64,000 bases of DNA from Diadema setosum (taxonomy: Eukaryota; Echinodermata; Echinoidea; Diadematoida; Diadematidae). The notes beneath the pieces are model-generated. The model had not been told where the DNA came from and did not search any database. It saw only the letters and a program-made list of their open reading frames with translations. Where the stretch lies: contig NC_092703.1 of NCBI RefSeq assembly GCF_964275005.1, positions 62,001 to 126,000 on the forward strand, written 5' to 3'. The position numbers and the translations under genes were made by a program. This document shows positions 48,301 through 59,800 of the stretch, piece by piece. How positions within the stretch are numbered: the stretch's first letter is position 1; each line of letters opens with the position of its first letter.

Positions 48301-49780
48301 AATATGAGGAGGCAGGAACGTCAGAGCCAACAACATCAACAACAAAGTAGAATAAATACATCAGAGGGCTAAAAGAGAGGATGGACTTTAATGCAATCTG
48401 AGCCGGAATGTGACAAAAATAACACTCTCCTGTCACTTTCAATCAGTTGTTAAATTTTTAGCTCTGATCTTTTTCTACTTCTGCATGTTGGCCACTGACA
48501 TGAATCTGAAACACAGATTCTCAATGCATAATTACTGCAGTATGCATGCACGGACCTATTACAAAGCCCTCGGGGCTCGCCATCGTGGAGTGTCTTCTGC
48601 TCTATGTCTACTCTGTCAAATGAACTTGTAGGTCAAACTGCGTCTTGGTTCATCTCAAGTTTGTTCATCTCTAGCAATCGAGCTGGAGTAAGAGAGCTCA
48701 CATGTGCTTTGCTTTCATCAACAAGTTGTCTCGAAACAGGTTTAAATGACAAAAAGCATGATCATCATGTTGTTTTCATCAAGACAACGTATTATAATCC
48801 TAACAACAAATCTGTGCATATCCTACACAATAAAATCAAATATAAGCGTGATACATATACGACTGTATTGATATGCACAGTTCTTTTTGGTCTGCTAGAC
48901 TTACAAAACTGTTTCTGCGAGCTGCCGAAAACGCAAGACATGTCGAGCTCACTAATTGGAAGACAGATAAGTCTACGTAGCATTTCATTCAAGACAGCTT
49001 GATTCGAAAGTGGCTGTGGTTATTGTGAGCTGCCGTGTAAGGTTCCCCCCAAATACTGGGAGCACACAGACGGCGCTATCGCGCACCGTTTATCGGAGCT
49101 ATTTCGCCTTTCACGTCATACAGCAGACAATTTGTGACTTACGGTTTCAAGAATTGAGTACCGGTTGAACTTTTCTAGTGCAAGTTGCTTAATTAAACGC
49201 GCACAAAATCAGAGTCGCACGTCGACTGGCCACTCTTGGAACGCAGTTCCGAAGCTCTGCCGACACGGTCGATGAGACTTTACATTGAGGTTTGTAGAGA
49301 TGGAGTCAAGATTAGTGTATTGCATTGCAATGCATCATACCCGATTACTTTGAATGTGCTATAGGCCTATATACTTCTTAGGAAGCAATGCCTTGACGAG
49401 CCGTTTTAACTCATCCTTTACAAACTTTATTGCTGGCAATGAACGTTCGCAGCTCTATAGCTTCATAAATACTATGTTAAGATAATTTGAGAAGCAAAGA
49501 TAGAAAAATATTCCAGACTGACAGACAATAAAATGCGCCTGGTTTTGCTCTAATCCATAGCATAATTTTCCGGCGTTTTAAATGATTTATCGCCATTAAA
49601 CTGCCGTCGCGATTAAGAACGGTGGTGTCATTTTCCTATTGGTGGCATGAATAAGAGAAAAGTCACATTCAAACCACTCTCAAATATATTTCTCGAGGCG
49701 ATAGCTTTGAATAATGGTGGTAAATACCGCTCAAAACAAGAGACGTCCTTGAGGCAAGTTGATGACATGAATGTTGTCAA
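45350..49780. other. Gene-poor intergenic stretch between CEP162 and the receptor gene
   Basis: AT-rich DNA with GT microsatellites (45369-45391, 46626-46643), a foldback repeat (47541) and homopolymers. Short frames on both strands show no recognisable motif, splice chain or codon bias. Part of it may be 3' UTR of the minus-strand receptor. Confidence 0.6.
47541..47637. repeat. Small foldback repeat
   Basis: GGGTGTTTCAAGAAAGTTGC pairs with the inverted GACTTTCTTGCAACACCC. GCAATCAATTGCAA/TGCAAATCCTACAATTAATT makes the inner part also self-complementary. It is about 97 bp. Confidence 0.65.
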
Positions 49781-49793
49781 TGATGCACTGTAT

Positions 49794-49991
49794 GAGCTGA
49801 AATTTTCGCGTACAGATATTTTCGCGAATTGCTACTTGGCAGACATTTTCGCGTGTTGTTAATTTCGCGGTTGCGAGGTCTAACTGAACATAGTTATTCA
49901 CGCGTTGTTATTTTCACGTGTTGTTATTTTCGCGATTCAAAGGCGATTCGCGAAATTCGCGAAAATAAAACCACCGCGAAAATTTCAGCTC
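49794..49991. mobile_element. TTTTCGCG-rich MITE
   Basis: The ends are GAGCTGAAATTTTCGCG and CGCGAAAATTTCAGCTC. TATTTTCGCG/TTATTTTCAC blocks recur six or more times inside. Weaker relatives occur near 36990-37190 and 37600-37740. Confidence 0.8.
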
Positions 49992-50347
49992 GATGCTGAT
50001 CGCTTTCAACATGATGTCAACACGTTTGGATCTTTTGGACGACTTGACTGACTGATGATCTTTTTCAGGCATACATCAAGATGAAGGAACCCATCAGCAG
50101 TCAGGCAGCTTGCAACAGCATGTAATATTCACGATATTTGATTCTGGTCCTTACTGCTACCTTTGTCTTCCATCTCTACCGCGGAGACGATTAATGGATG
50201 TGTGATCACCATCATCTGTACCCACCTTGGAGAACATCTGCCCACTGTAACTAATCGCCGACGTTTGCAACAGCATCTTTAGCAATATCAGTAAATTGAC
50301 CGTTTTAATTGAAGGTCACTCCTTACAGATGGGTGTTGGTAACATGG

Positions 50348-50609
50348 TTAAAAGATGACATCCGTTAACAAGTGAAAGTTAATATTTTGGTACACACTCT
50401 CCAGATAATCTTGCCGTAGGAGTTCATTTTCGTTCGATAACTCGGCAAACGTTGCAGAAGAAGCAAACTCGGTCGCCATCACATTCTTGAGCAGCTGAAT
50501 ATTTGCAATTCTCAGCAATCTGTTCGCTACTTCAGGAAAACTATCTTTCCGATCCTCGGCTAAAATCGACAAAAATATTCGTCCTTGATTATGGGCTTCG
50601 CGATTGAAG
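50348..50609 (-). CDS. Unidentified coding-like terminal exon
   Basis: Preceded by a strong acceptor (CTCTCATCCTACAG), the frame entering in phase 2 reads FNREAHNQGRIFLSILAEDR, KDSFPEVANRLLRIANIQLL and KNVMATEFASSATFAELSNE to a TAA. Amino-acid content looks like a helical globular protein and not like random AT-rich translation. I do not recognise the family. Its phase does not fit the kainate receptor exon upstream (phase 0), so it is not a simple alternative tail. It may be the last exon of another minus-strand gene, a retained exon, or chance within the receptor 3' UTR. Confidence 0.35.
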
Positions 50610-50718
50610 CTGTAGGATGAGAGATGTGACTCAACGTTGGGAGTGGGGTCTCAGACATCTTCAAACGTTGCTATCAACATAGAAACCATTGTCTTTGTAA
50701 CCATAGCAACTCCTGATG

Positions 50719-50886
50719 TCATGCCAAAGGTTCTGACATCTGCATTGACTGCCGCCCGTTGATGTTTGGCGGGAAGGAAGTGGCGGGAATATATTTGTGT
50801 TCTATGACGGGCTTGCTGTTTCGCCGCTTGGTGTTGCAGCGGAAGGCGAACCGGAGTTCCGACATCATTTCCCCACATAATGATTT
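50719..50886 (-). CDS. Receptor terminal exon, cytoplasmic tail
   Basis: Acceptor CTGCAG, phase 0, reads [20 protein letters not shown], then [20 protein letters not shown] to a TGA at 50721-50719. The SLCxEMxSELRFAxRC pattern resembles post-M4 tails of invertebrate non-NMDA receptors. A longer overlapping frame exists here but has no receptor similarity. Confidence 0.72.
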   Translation of the reverse strand, partial: KSLCGEMMSELRFAFRCNTKRRNSKPVIEHKYIPATSFPPNINGRQSMQMSEPLA

Positions 50887-53800
50887 CTGCAGTAGGAGGA
50901 GAAGAGGAAATACATGTTTATTGTTTGAGATGAACCCATGTTCAATGTGATAATGATGAAAAAAACATCCCGTATAAACTTTGATGCCACCTTTATAAAA
51001 CTGTAACAGTCCTTATCATTATTAAGATATAAAGAGCAGGTTGAAAAAAAATCACTGGAAAATGTTTGATGTTAATGGAATGGGAAATGTATGATAATCA
51101 GTATCATTACCGCTGCAACCATCACAACCTCGGCCAATGACCACGACTTCTATTACAGTACCACCAACGCCAAGCATGATTTCCCTTCCAATACAGGACA
51201 ACCACCATCCGACTCAATTAGATCACACGTGACCTTTAAGTCTCTTACAGCCTCTTTGACAACCACAAAACAAGCAGTGGTAATCATTCTCATCACTCTT
51301 GGACCATCACCACCACTACCATCATCAATACTACAGGCACAGAGAATGAATTTTTTGTTGTAGAGGATGTGCCCTTACTTTGTCTATCACGGCATTTTGT
51401 CGCGACTTCCAGATGAACTCTGCAAACGCCGCTATAAGGCCGCACACCAGTCCCGTGATGAGAACCAGGAAGATACCCCCGATGTTCTTCAGTCCCAGTG
51501 AATTGGCCTCATCACTCTGCTTCACGTTGCCCTGACACTGGTCTTTGTTCCACCACTTGTTCTTTAGCTCCAGCAAGACGTCGTCTTCTTGGAGCTGTAG
51601 AATCACCTTGGTAACCTCATCCCGATAGATGGAACCTGCGTAGAAGGAGCCGCAGAGAAATCCAGTAAATCGTGGGATGATCGAAATCAGTAGTTTAAGA
51701 GAATAAAACTTCGGGTGCGTATCAGTATAGTTGTATATTGAGAAGGATGTCAAAGAACAGATTATTAACAGTATACATGTTATATTATGCATTTCATGAT
51801 ATACATACCACAGACTCATATATCTCTACTCAAGGGCGCCGGAAGCGGGGGGGGGGGGGGGCAGGGGTGGCACTTGCCCCCCCCCCCCCAAACAAAATGT
51901 TGGGGGGGCAAAATGAGTTTTTGCCCCCCCCCCCCAAAAGTGCCCCCTGTAACAAATAATTAATCACTGATTTAAAGACCAAAATGAACAATAAAGGCAT
52001 ATTTCTTGTCTAAATGTAGTAATTTCATAACTGAAAATGCAAAAATTTTCGCCCCTAACGGGGCGAAAATTATAATACACTAACAACATACAGTATTGTA
52101 TCTATACACTAATAGGAACTTATGAGTAAATTTAGTGTATAGATGGTAGCCTCGTGTCCTCGAGTGTGCCCGCTGAAACATACCTTTAGTAAACCTTACA
52201 TTTTTCATTTTCTTCTTTGTTTTCTAGCAGTATAAGAATATTTTTCATTGTTCGAACGATGCGATCACGTTTAAGCTTTTAATGAGTACATTTCAGATAA
52301 ATTGCAAAGTGAAAGTGGCTCGCTCGTTCTTCCCGTACTTATAGTAAAATGAAAAGTTTTCATAAGTTATTATCATAGTCCTTCGCAGTGATTTCTTTTA
52401 CTATGTTTAATTCCTCAGAAATTTAATTTAAAATGCTCTATAAAAGCGACTTTTATACTCTGTTTTTACAAAAAGTCCCTATCGTGGGAGGGGGTATCCT
52501 CCTCCCACACCCTCGCTTCGCTTCGCTCCCTCGACGAGGATCTCACACCATCACATAATATACCGCCGTATGTTATAAGATCATAGTCCTTCCAACTTAT
52601 TTTTTTTTCAACATGTTAATTCCCTAGAAATTTGCTTTTAAATGTTCTATAAACGCGACTTTTATACTCTGTTTTCACAAAAAGTCCCTACCGTGGAGGG
52701 GGTATCCCCCCTCCCACACCCTACCCCCGCTCGGTCGCTTCGCTCCCTCGCCGAGGATCTCGCACCATCACATTATTAATGTACTCCCGTATGTTATGAT
52801 CATAGTCCTTCCAACTGATTTTTTCAATATGTTAATTCCCTAGAAATTTGCTTTTTATTTCTCTATAAACGCGACTTTTATACTCTGTTTTTACAAAAAG
52901 TCCCTACTGTGGGAAGGGGTATCCCCCCTCCCACACCCTCCCCCCGCTCGGTCGCTTCGCTCCCTCGCCGAGGATCTCACACCATCACATTATTATGTAC
53001 TCCCGTATGTAATAATCATAGTACTTCGCACTGATTATTTTTCACTATGTTTAATTCCTTAGAAATTTGCTTTTAAATGGTCTATAAACGCGACTTTTGT
53101 ACCCTGTTTTACAAAAGCTCCCTACAGTGGGGGGGGGGGGGGGAATCCCCCTTTCCACCCCCCCCCCCCCCCCCGCTCGCTCGCTCCGCTCCCGCGCCGA
53201 GGATCTCATATCGCACATTAATGTGCCCCCGTTGACATTTTGCCCCCCCCCCCAAAAAAAAACAAAAACAAAAACAAAAACAAAAACAGAGGTGTTCCGG
53301 CGCGCTTGTCTCTACTGCCAGTTCGAAGTGAATTACACATAACGTAGGTGTGTAATTACTGTTTTTGCAAAGGCGAAAACTTAAAAGTGATTTTTTTTTT
53401 TTTTCAAATCTTACTTTCGCGACTCCGGTGCCGATCGCGTCATGTCGTTAAAACACCAGCGATCTACAAATACATTCTGTATTCTAGGTAGATAAATACA
53501 TGCGTACATACATGTATACATAATTGCATTGCTTGATGATTTGAAGCGTGAGTGCAAACGTCCCGTACATGATTACTGTCTGTTCTTAATAAGGACAATT
53601 TCAGCTCAAAATGTGTGAGATCGGAGATTATTAACGAATGACACAATAATCAGATGATAATGTAACCATGGAAACAGTTAGGAGAGGCCCGTCAGAATAG
53701 TGATGTGTTTTCTCCTAACGACTGTTGAATCGTAACAAAGTAAAAACAACAACAACAACATAACTGAAACAATGAAATCATGCATTGATATACAGGAAGA

Positions 53801-56800
53801 GAAACATGTCCTTGTTGCTCCTGTTTGATACTTATGGCTTGGTACCACTATATAAAAAGTCATATCGTAGTCATACAATCGTATCAAGTTTTGCTGTCAT
53901 TGGTATCAAATTTTTTGAAGGGCCTCCTTAGATTCTCATTTTTGGGCACACTGAAGTTAATGGTTAGACCAATGCTGCTGGTACTGCTTGTAACTGCTTT
54001 TTGCTACAGGCAAGAGAAAAAAACCGGAGACCGCTTGAATAATCGCTAGCAGCGAGTAGAATCCTCGCTCGTGAAGCCTCTTCTCTTACCTAGCGGCGTT
54101 CCGATCCCGTAACCTCTGGAGTTCAGCAGGCCACCGATTACGGTGAGGTTTTGGCAGTGCTGTGAGATAACATACTCTGCCATTGATGATTCCATAAGGA
54201 AAGCATAGTTCTTGGAGTTAAGCACTCGCTGGATTCCTTCCTCGTACGTGTTCGAGAATACGCTCTCGCGGGAACTCATAAATTCCCACATCTTCATGTA
54301 GGTCGGAATTTTCGACCTCTGCGGAAGAAAAGACAGTATGCACAGGTGGATCAAAGGTATGTCACTAGGACAGACGCAAACCGATTGACTTATTTTTAAT
54401 CTATACCGCCTTTGTCTGTCTTCAAGACACATAATATGTACTCATTGAATAGAGAAGAAAAGAAAGATGGAACAGGCGCTCATTTTATTAGGATCATTTG
54501 CATTTCAATCAAATTTTCCAATCGGATATCGACGTTGTTTGTTCCACAGACAAGCAAACATCAAACAAGATTACTGTGATATTAGTTGTAAACTTTGTGA
54601 TCGTATTACTAGTCGCTAATCGTGGTATAAATCTTTGTGTATCTCAACATTTCAATGAATGATTTTGCATTTGTGTTCAGAGAGAATATCGTGTTACCAT
54701 GATCGGTCAATTCAAAAGGGGGACCTGGCCTTCACAATTATATAAGTCTACCGATCGGTCGGAGGTAATGAATTCGTGTGTCCTCCACACTGCATAACTG
54801 GACATTCATGGTTCTAAAACAATGCATCTCCATATGGTGTGATGATTATGATTGACTATTATAACATGATACAACGATGCCCTACCGAAAAGAATTCTTC
54901 GGTGGACCCTCCTTTCCTCGTGCCGTATTCGATGGTTGTCTGCTTGACGAGATCGTCTGCACCTGCTATGGGAGACACCATTCGCTCAACAGTCAAGAAA
55001 GCTGCAAGGTTGGCGGTGTACGACGAAATGAGAATAAGGGAGAAGAACCACCAGAACCCGCTGAGCACGCGCGTTGAGAAGGCTCGCGGGTTGATTTCCG
55101 ACCCCTGCTGCATCAGACCACCAAACGAAAACCAGAGACAGTTAAAGAAGTTGAACTGATTCTCGACTGTGTCATAATCCGGGTTGCATGGGTGTGAATT
55201 ATACCACTCGTACGGGCTGAACCGTGCCAGGATGAACAGCACTAAGCTGACTAGAATGAAGGCTAAGATGACGTAGAGCCAGACGTCTGGAGACAGCGGG
55301 TTTAGGAAGGAGAATACTCCAGGGTTCTGTGGTTCGGGCACTCGATAGAGGATGGTGACTCCAAGGTACATCCACGGCTTGGAAAAATCGATGACCTTCT
55401 CGCGTGCATACGTGATAGTGAGCGGAGCGACAGCCAGATCAGCTTTCTGTAGAGGCAAGTGAGATAAGTTTTGCCAAATTTTGAGGGAACTGAATTTGAA
55501 AAAAAAAACACAAAAAAACAAACGCTCTACATCTTAACTCTGCTAGATCTTCCTCCCAGTATATGTTTAATTTTGCTTATGCTTATATACGATGTGTTGC
55601 CATGGTAACCACATGATTTTAGAAGAAAAAAAAACTTTAAAAAGAGCAAAATGCTTTTGGATGTACAAGAAAGAGCGTGGCAGACCTGATCAAACTGACA
55701 AGGTACTCACAAGGTACTTTACATAAACACACAAACAGAACCTTTTATCAAACCCTGGTTTAATTCTTTTTCATAGGAGTCTGGCCTACTGGAGAAGGGT
55801 TCTAATTTGGCTGGGTTATGCTGGAAGCTTTAGATACCAGTCTTCTCCATGTCCATAATGTGTTTGGTTTCGATTAGAGTTGACTGTTCATAGTTTTCGT
55901 TTCATTTCCAAGCATGCTAAAAGTAAGTATCGTTGAAGGCAGAGCCGAGATCTACGATACTCACACGTTCGATGAGTTCTCCAACCATACCGTTCCAGGA
56001 ACCGTCAGGCATCTCCGAGCCGTAATTATCATCAGCGACTATCTTGATGACGTAGTTAAATTTCATCAGCTCAGAGATTCGCTCGAGGAAGTCAATAATA
56101 AAGCCTTCGTACTTCTCCTTTCCAGACAGCTCTTCGTGGCCTCTCCTCAGCATGCAGTATGGTGGTTCCTATGGCAGCAGTCATTGACAATGTAAAGAAA
56201 TTGATCTGAATGGTGGCTCTTATGACTGCATCAGAAACACAGGGACATGTGAGACGAAGTGACCACTTTCTGTACTATTGAATGTGAGTTACCTACAGGT
56301 GAAGTGTAACAAAAGAGTTCTGACTTACCATTCTAAAGAGGCAGCAGCCCCGATAAAATGGATTATACAGTTGCTGTAACTAAGATATTAATGACGATAG
56401 AATGTTATTACCAAAGATCCTTGCTCCTTAATCACTCTTATCAGTTGCGATATATCACCAACAATATTACCTCTGTAATCAAGACGAGGCCCATTAGCTT
56501 GATAGTCAAGAAGTAAACTCTGGTTGTCATGGGCTCGGGGGTACACAAATCGACAAAAAGAGGCATCGCCATGAAACCTAACAAAAGTCAGAGGTACCAG
56601 AAAATAGTTTCCCGACTTGTACAAACCCGTGACGCACACATTTTTAATGGAAAATATGCGTGCATGTGTCGGTGTCCGAGGAGTTAAATATCATATTTAC
56701 AGCATGTGACCCTGTTTCATTTTAACTTGTGCATTCTCGATTGACTAACCCAGAAGCAGGTTTACAACAATTTTTTGTGCTTCAAGATATCCTATAGTCT

Positions 56801-59800
56801 AATACGAAAATGGCTTACCAATATAGTAGTCACAACAAGTGTCTTGTTCGATATCGTATCATTCGTGTCTGTGTGGATGTCAACTGGATGCATGAAAATA
56901 CCAGTCCGGGGTTCCCATTCACCAACCTGTCATTGCAAGAAGGTAAATCATGTGACAATCATTGCATGTCCTATGATGTCAGACGAGTGTATGTAAACCT
57001 TTCCATTGATGATCAAAGCAAAAGCAAGGTTAGATCACAATATACAATACGAAAGTAACAATTTGCTACAAAAGCAATATGACGATTTATTTCAAAATTG
57101 TTGAATTTTTATTCACATCATTTTTGTTTATTTGAGTTCAACTAATGGAAATCAACTCTTTAGACAAATGTATTCATTCGAAAGATAACAGGTGATGGAA
57201 TAAAGGTGATGGCACTACACTAGCTGGGAGAGTAGAGCGAGAGAGGAAAAACCTGACGAATGTCTTTTTATCAGTGGAGAAGGGGCTTTGTCGATTGAGA
57301 ATACATTATTCTTTCTTCACAATAAGGTGGTCTCGACCCTTGGGGTAAGACTGAGAATGGAACACCTGTCTTTTCATGGTACACAAGACCGAAAAACGAA
57401 AAAATGATTAGAAGCACCCTTACCTCTTTGAAACCGTGGTCTTCTTGGAGCTCCGAGATGTAGAACCTGGGACCAGCTCGCTCTCCACTTTTGTCGAACT
57501 TTATCGGTCCAGTTAAGCCATTGATGTCCGTCTATGAACAAGTGACACAAGAAAACAGATGATATAAGCAGATTGTAGATTAAGGCCTACATTATATACA
57601 TTTGTCTTTTTTTTTTCTGTCCACCGTTCAAGAAATGGTTCTTGTCAACTTGCTTGTTTAGCGTGGTGTCTGAGATTAGCCCTCCTCTTTCTTTCTCTCT
57701 GTCTCTCCCTCTTTCTTCGCGAGATACACATAATGTAACATTCCAAAACAGTAATCTGTTTTGTTTTATATTTCCATAAATGAACCGCATACAACAAAAT
57801 ATATGTTGCAAAAGTTTAACATGTACTGGTACACCTTGTCTGTGAATTCGTAGCCTAGATAGTGACTCTTGATGAATAAAATGTACTTCCTACGTGGTTC
57901 TCTTTGCTTCAAAGGTCTGTACTGAGATTGAATAGAATAACCATCTGAAGTCCCTACACCCTTCAGATCATGGACGAAAATCCTATATTATGACGCCTGA
58001 AGAGCAAAAGTCGTAATAAAGCAGGGAGGTGAAAGCCTTCAAAACGTCATACAGGCCACGTGATTTTTCCTAAAATACCAATCGGAGATGAAAACACCGA
58101 CTTGGAGTGAATGATAAACACTTACCGCCTGGAGGAAGTTGTAGAAAGACAAACCGTCCTCCCACGTGGTCTGTTCACCAAAACAACTCAGTGAAGGAAT
58201 GTTTGACTCGTTACGACTCGTCGTAAATACCTGCAGGCCATTGGCTATCACACTCACAGCGTCATACATGAGAGCGGCCTCGGTCTGGTGGTTGGAGAGT
58301 AAAGGGGGTGAGTTAGTGGGACGTACAGAAGACTCATTTGGTACAAGAGACTCGCTTGCTCATAAGTACACTTTTGACATTTTCGCTAGAAACTTAAAGG
58401 ACAAGTTCACCTTCATTAACATAAGGACTGAGAGAATGTAGCAATATTTGTAGATCACATCATTGAAAGTTTGAGGAAAATCGGACAATCCGTTCAAAAG
58501 TTATGAATTTTTTAAGTTCTAGTGCAGTCACCGCTGGATGAGAAGACTACTGTAGTGTATGATGTCACATGCGTACAACAATATAAAGAAAATGTAAAGA
58601 GAATTTCACAAAATTTCATCATTTGAAAAAAATACACATTCCCTTGACTCGTTACTGACATATGTTATGGGTAATATTATTCCCATTGCCTTTAGAAAGA
58701 GTCAAGTCAAGTCCTCTTTTATTATGCGAAAAAAAAGTGAAAATATGTTGAATTTTCTTTACATTTTCTTTATACTGTTGTACTCATATGACATCACGAG
58801 CCTTAGTAGTCTCCTCATCCAGCGGTTCCAACACAAAAATTTTAACAATTCATAACTTTTGCATCGATTGTCCAATTTTCCTCAAACTTTCACTAATGTG
58901 TTCTACTAATATTGCTGCATTCTCTCAATCCTTATGTTTATGAAGGTGAACTTGTCCTTTAAAACTAGAACTTAACTAGGTACTTAAAATGAATAACAAA
59001 AATATTGCTTTTGCGACAGATTTGGCCGCATATAAAAAGGTCTTTTCATTGTACAAACATAAGGTTACGTTAACGCTATAATGCGTGTGTATTAAGATTA
59101 TCGGAACGAATATGAATTGTTCATTGGTTTTTTTTTTTTATCCACTCTTATTCTCCCATGTAAAAGGATTATAATCTCTGCCATTTAGCACTCACACATA
59201 GCTTGATACACTGAAAAAAAAAGATAAATCTTACTGCTTGAAAACTTAGATTGTTTTCCATGTAAATTTAATATGAATCATCTTGTTAGACTTTATCCAT
59301 GAGATATCAAACAACCTTGGGGGCGATGCATAAAGAGACCACTTAAAATGACATGATATAAGGCATCCAGAATGATGTACATGCAGTGCTAGTAAGTGGT
59401 TCAAATTGCTCTATATTTTATTTTAATGTCAATCGTTGTGAAAGAGGTTTCGGGGGTATCCATTCGCTTGTCTGAGGGCATAAATTGAGGACAGGCTTCA
59501 TCGCTCACAGTGAGTAGGCTTTGGTTTCTCTCAGACGTTGACGAGTCACGACGGCCGAACTGCATCGCGTTCCACTCCGATATGAAAGATTCGGTGGCTG
59601 GGTCGCGTCTGGACAGCATATGAAGCGTGGTCAAGTTAACCTTGTCTCCAGTATAGCGGGACATGTTCATGAGGTAAAGATCCTGTCCGGAGATAGCGAA
59701 GAGAATGTATGTGATGAGGACAAGTTTCATGGTGTAGCGGAAATTTGGGTTGTAGACTTAAAAAACAACAACCACAACAAAACACTGGAAAACAGAATCC

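Noticed and set aside
48604-49002. 132-codon plus-strand frame between CEP162 and the receptor
   Set aside because: Composition is like random AT-rich DNA, with no domain, no splice context and no neighbour linking it to a gene.
51331-51378. Read-through C-terminus of the receptor after the M4 exon
   Set aside because: A GTAAGG donor follows AAA at 51379, and the exon at 50886 continues in phase with a receptor-like tail. The read-through form may still exist as a minor isoform.
59683-59730. Methionine plus hydrophobic stretch ([15 protein letters not shown]) as the receptor signal peptide
   Set aside because: The following residues belong to the middle of the amino-terminal domain, a CAG acceptor lies exactly at the homology border, and the 54-nt upstream exon joins there in phase.
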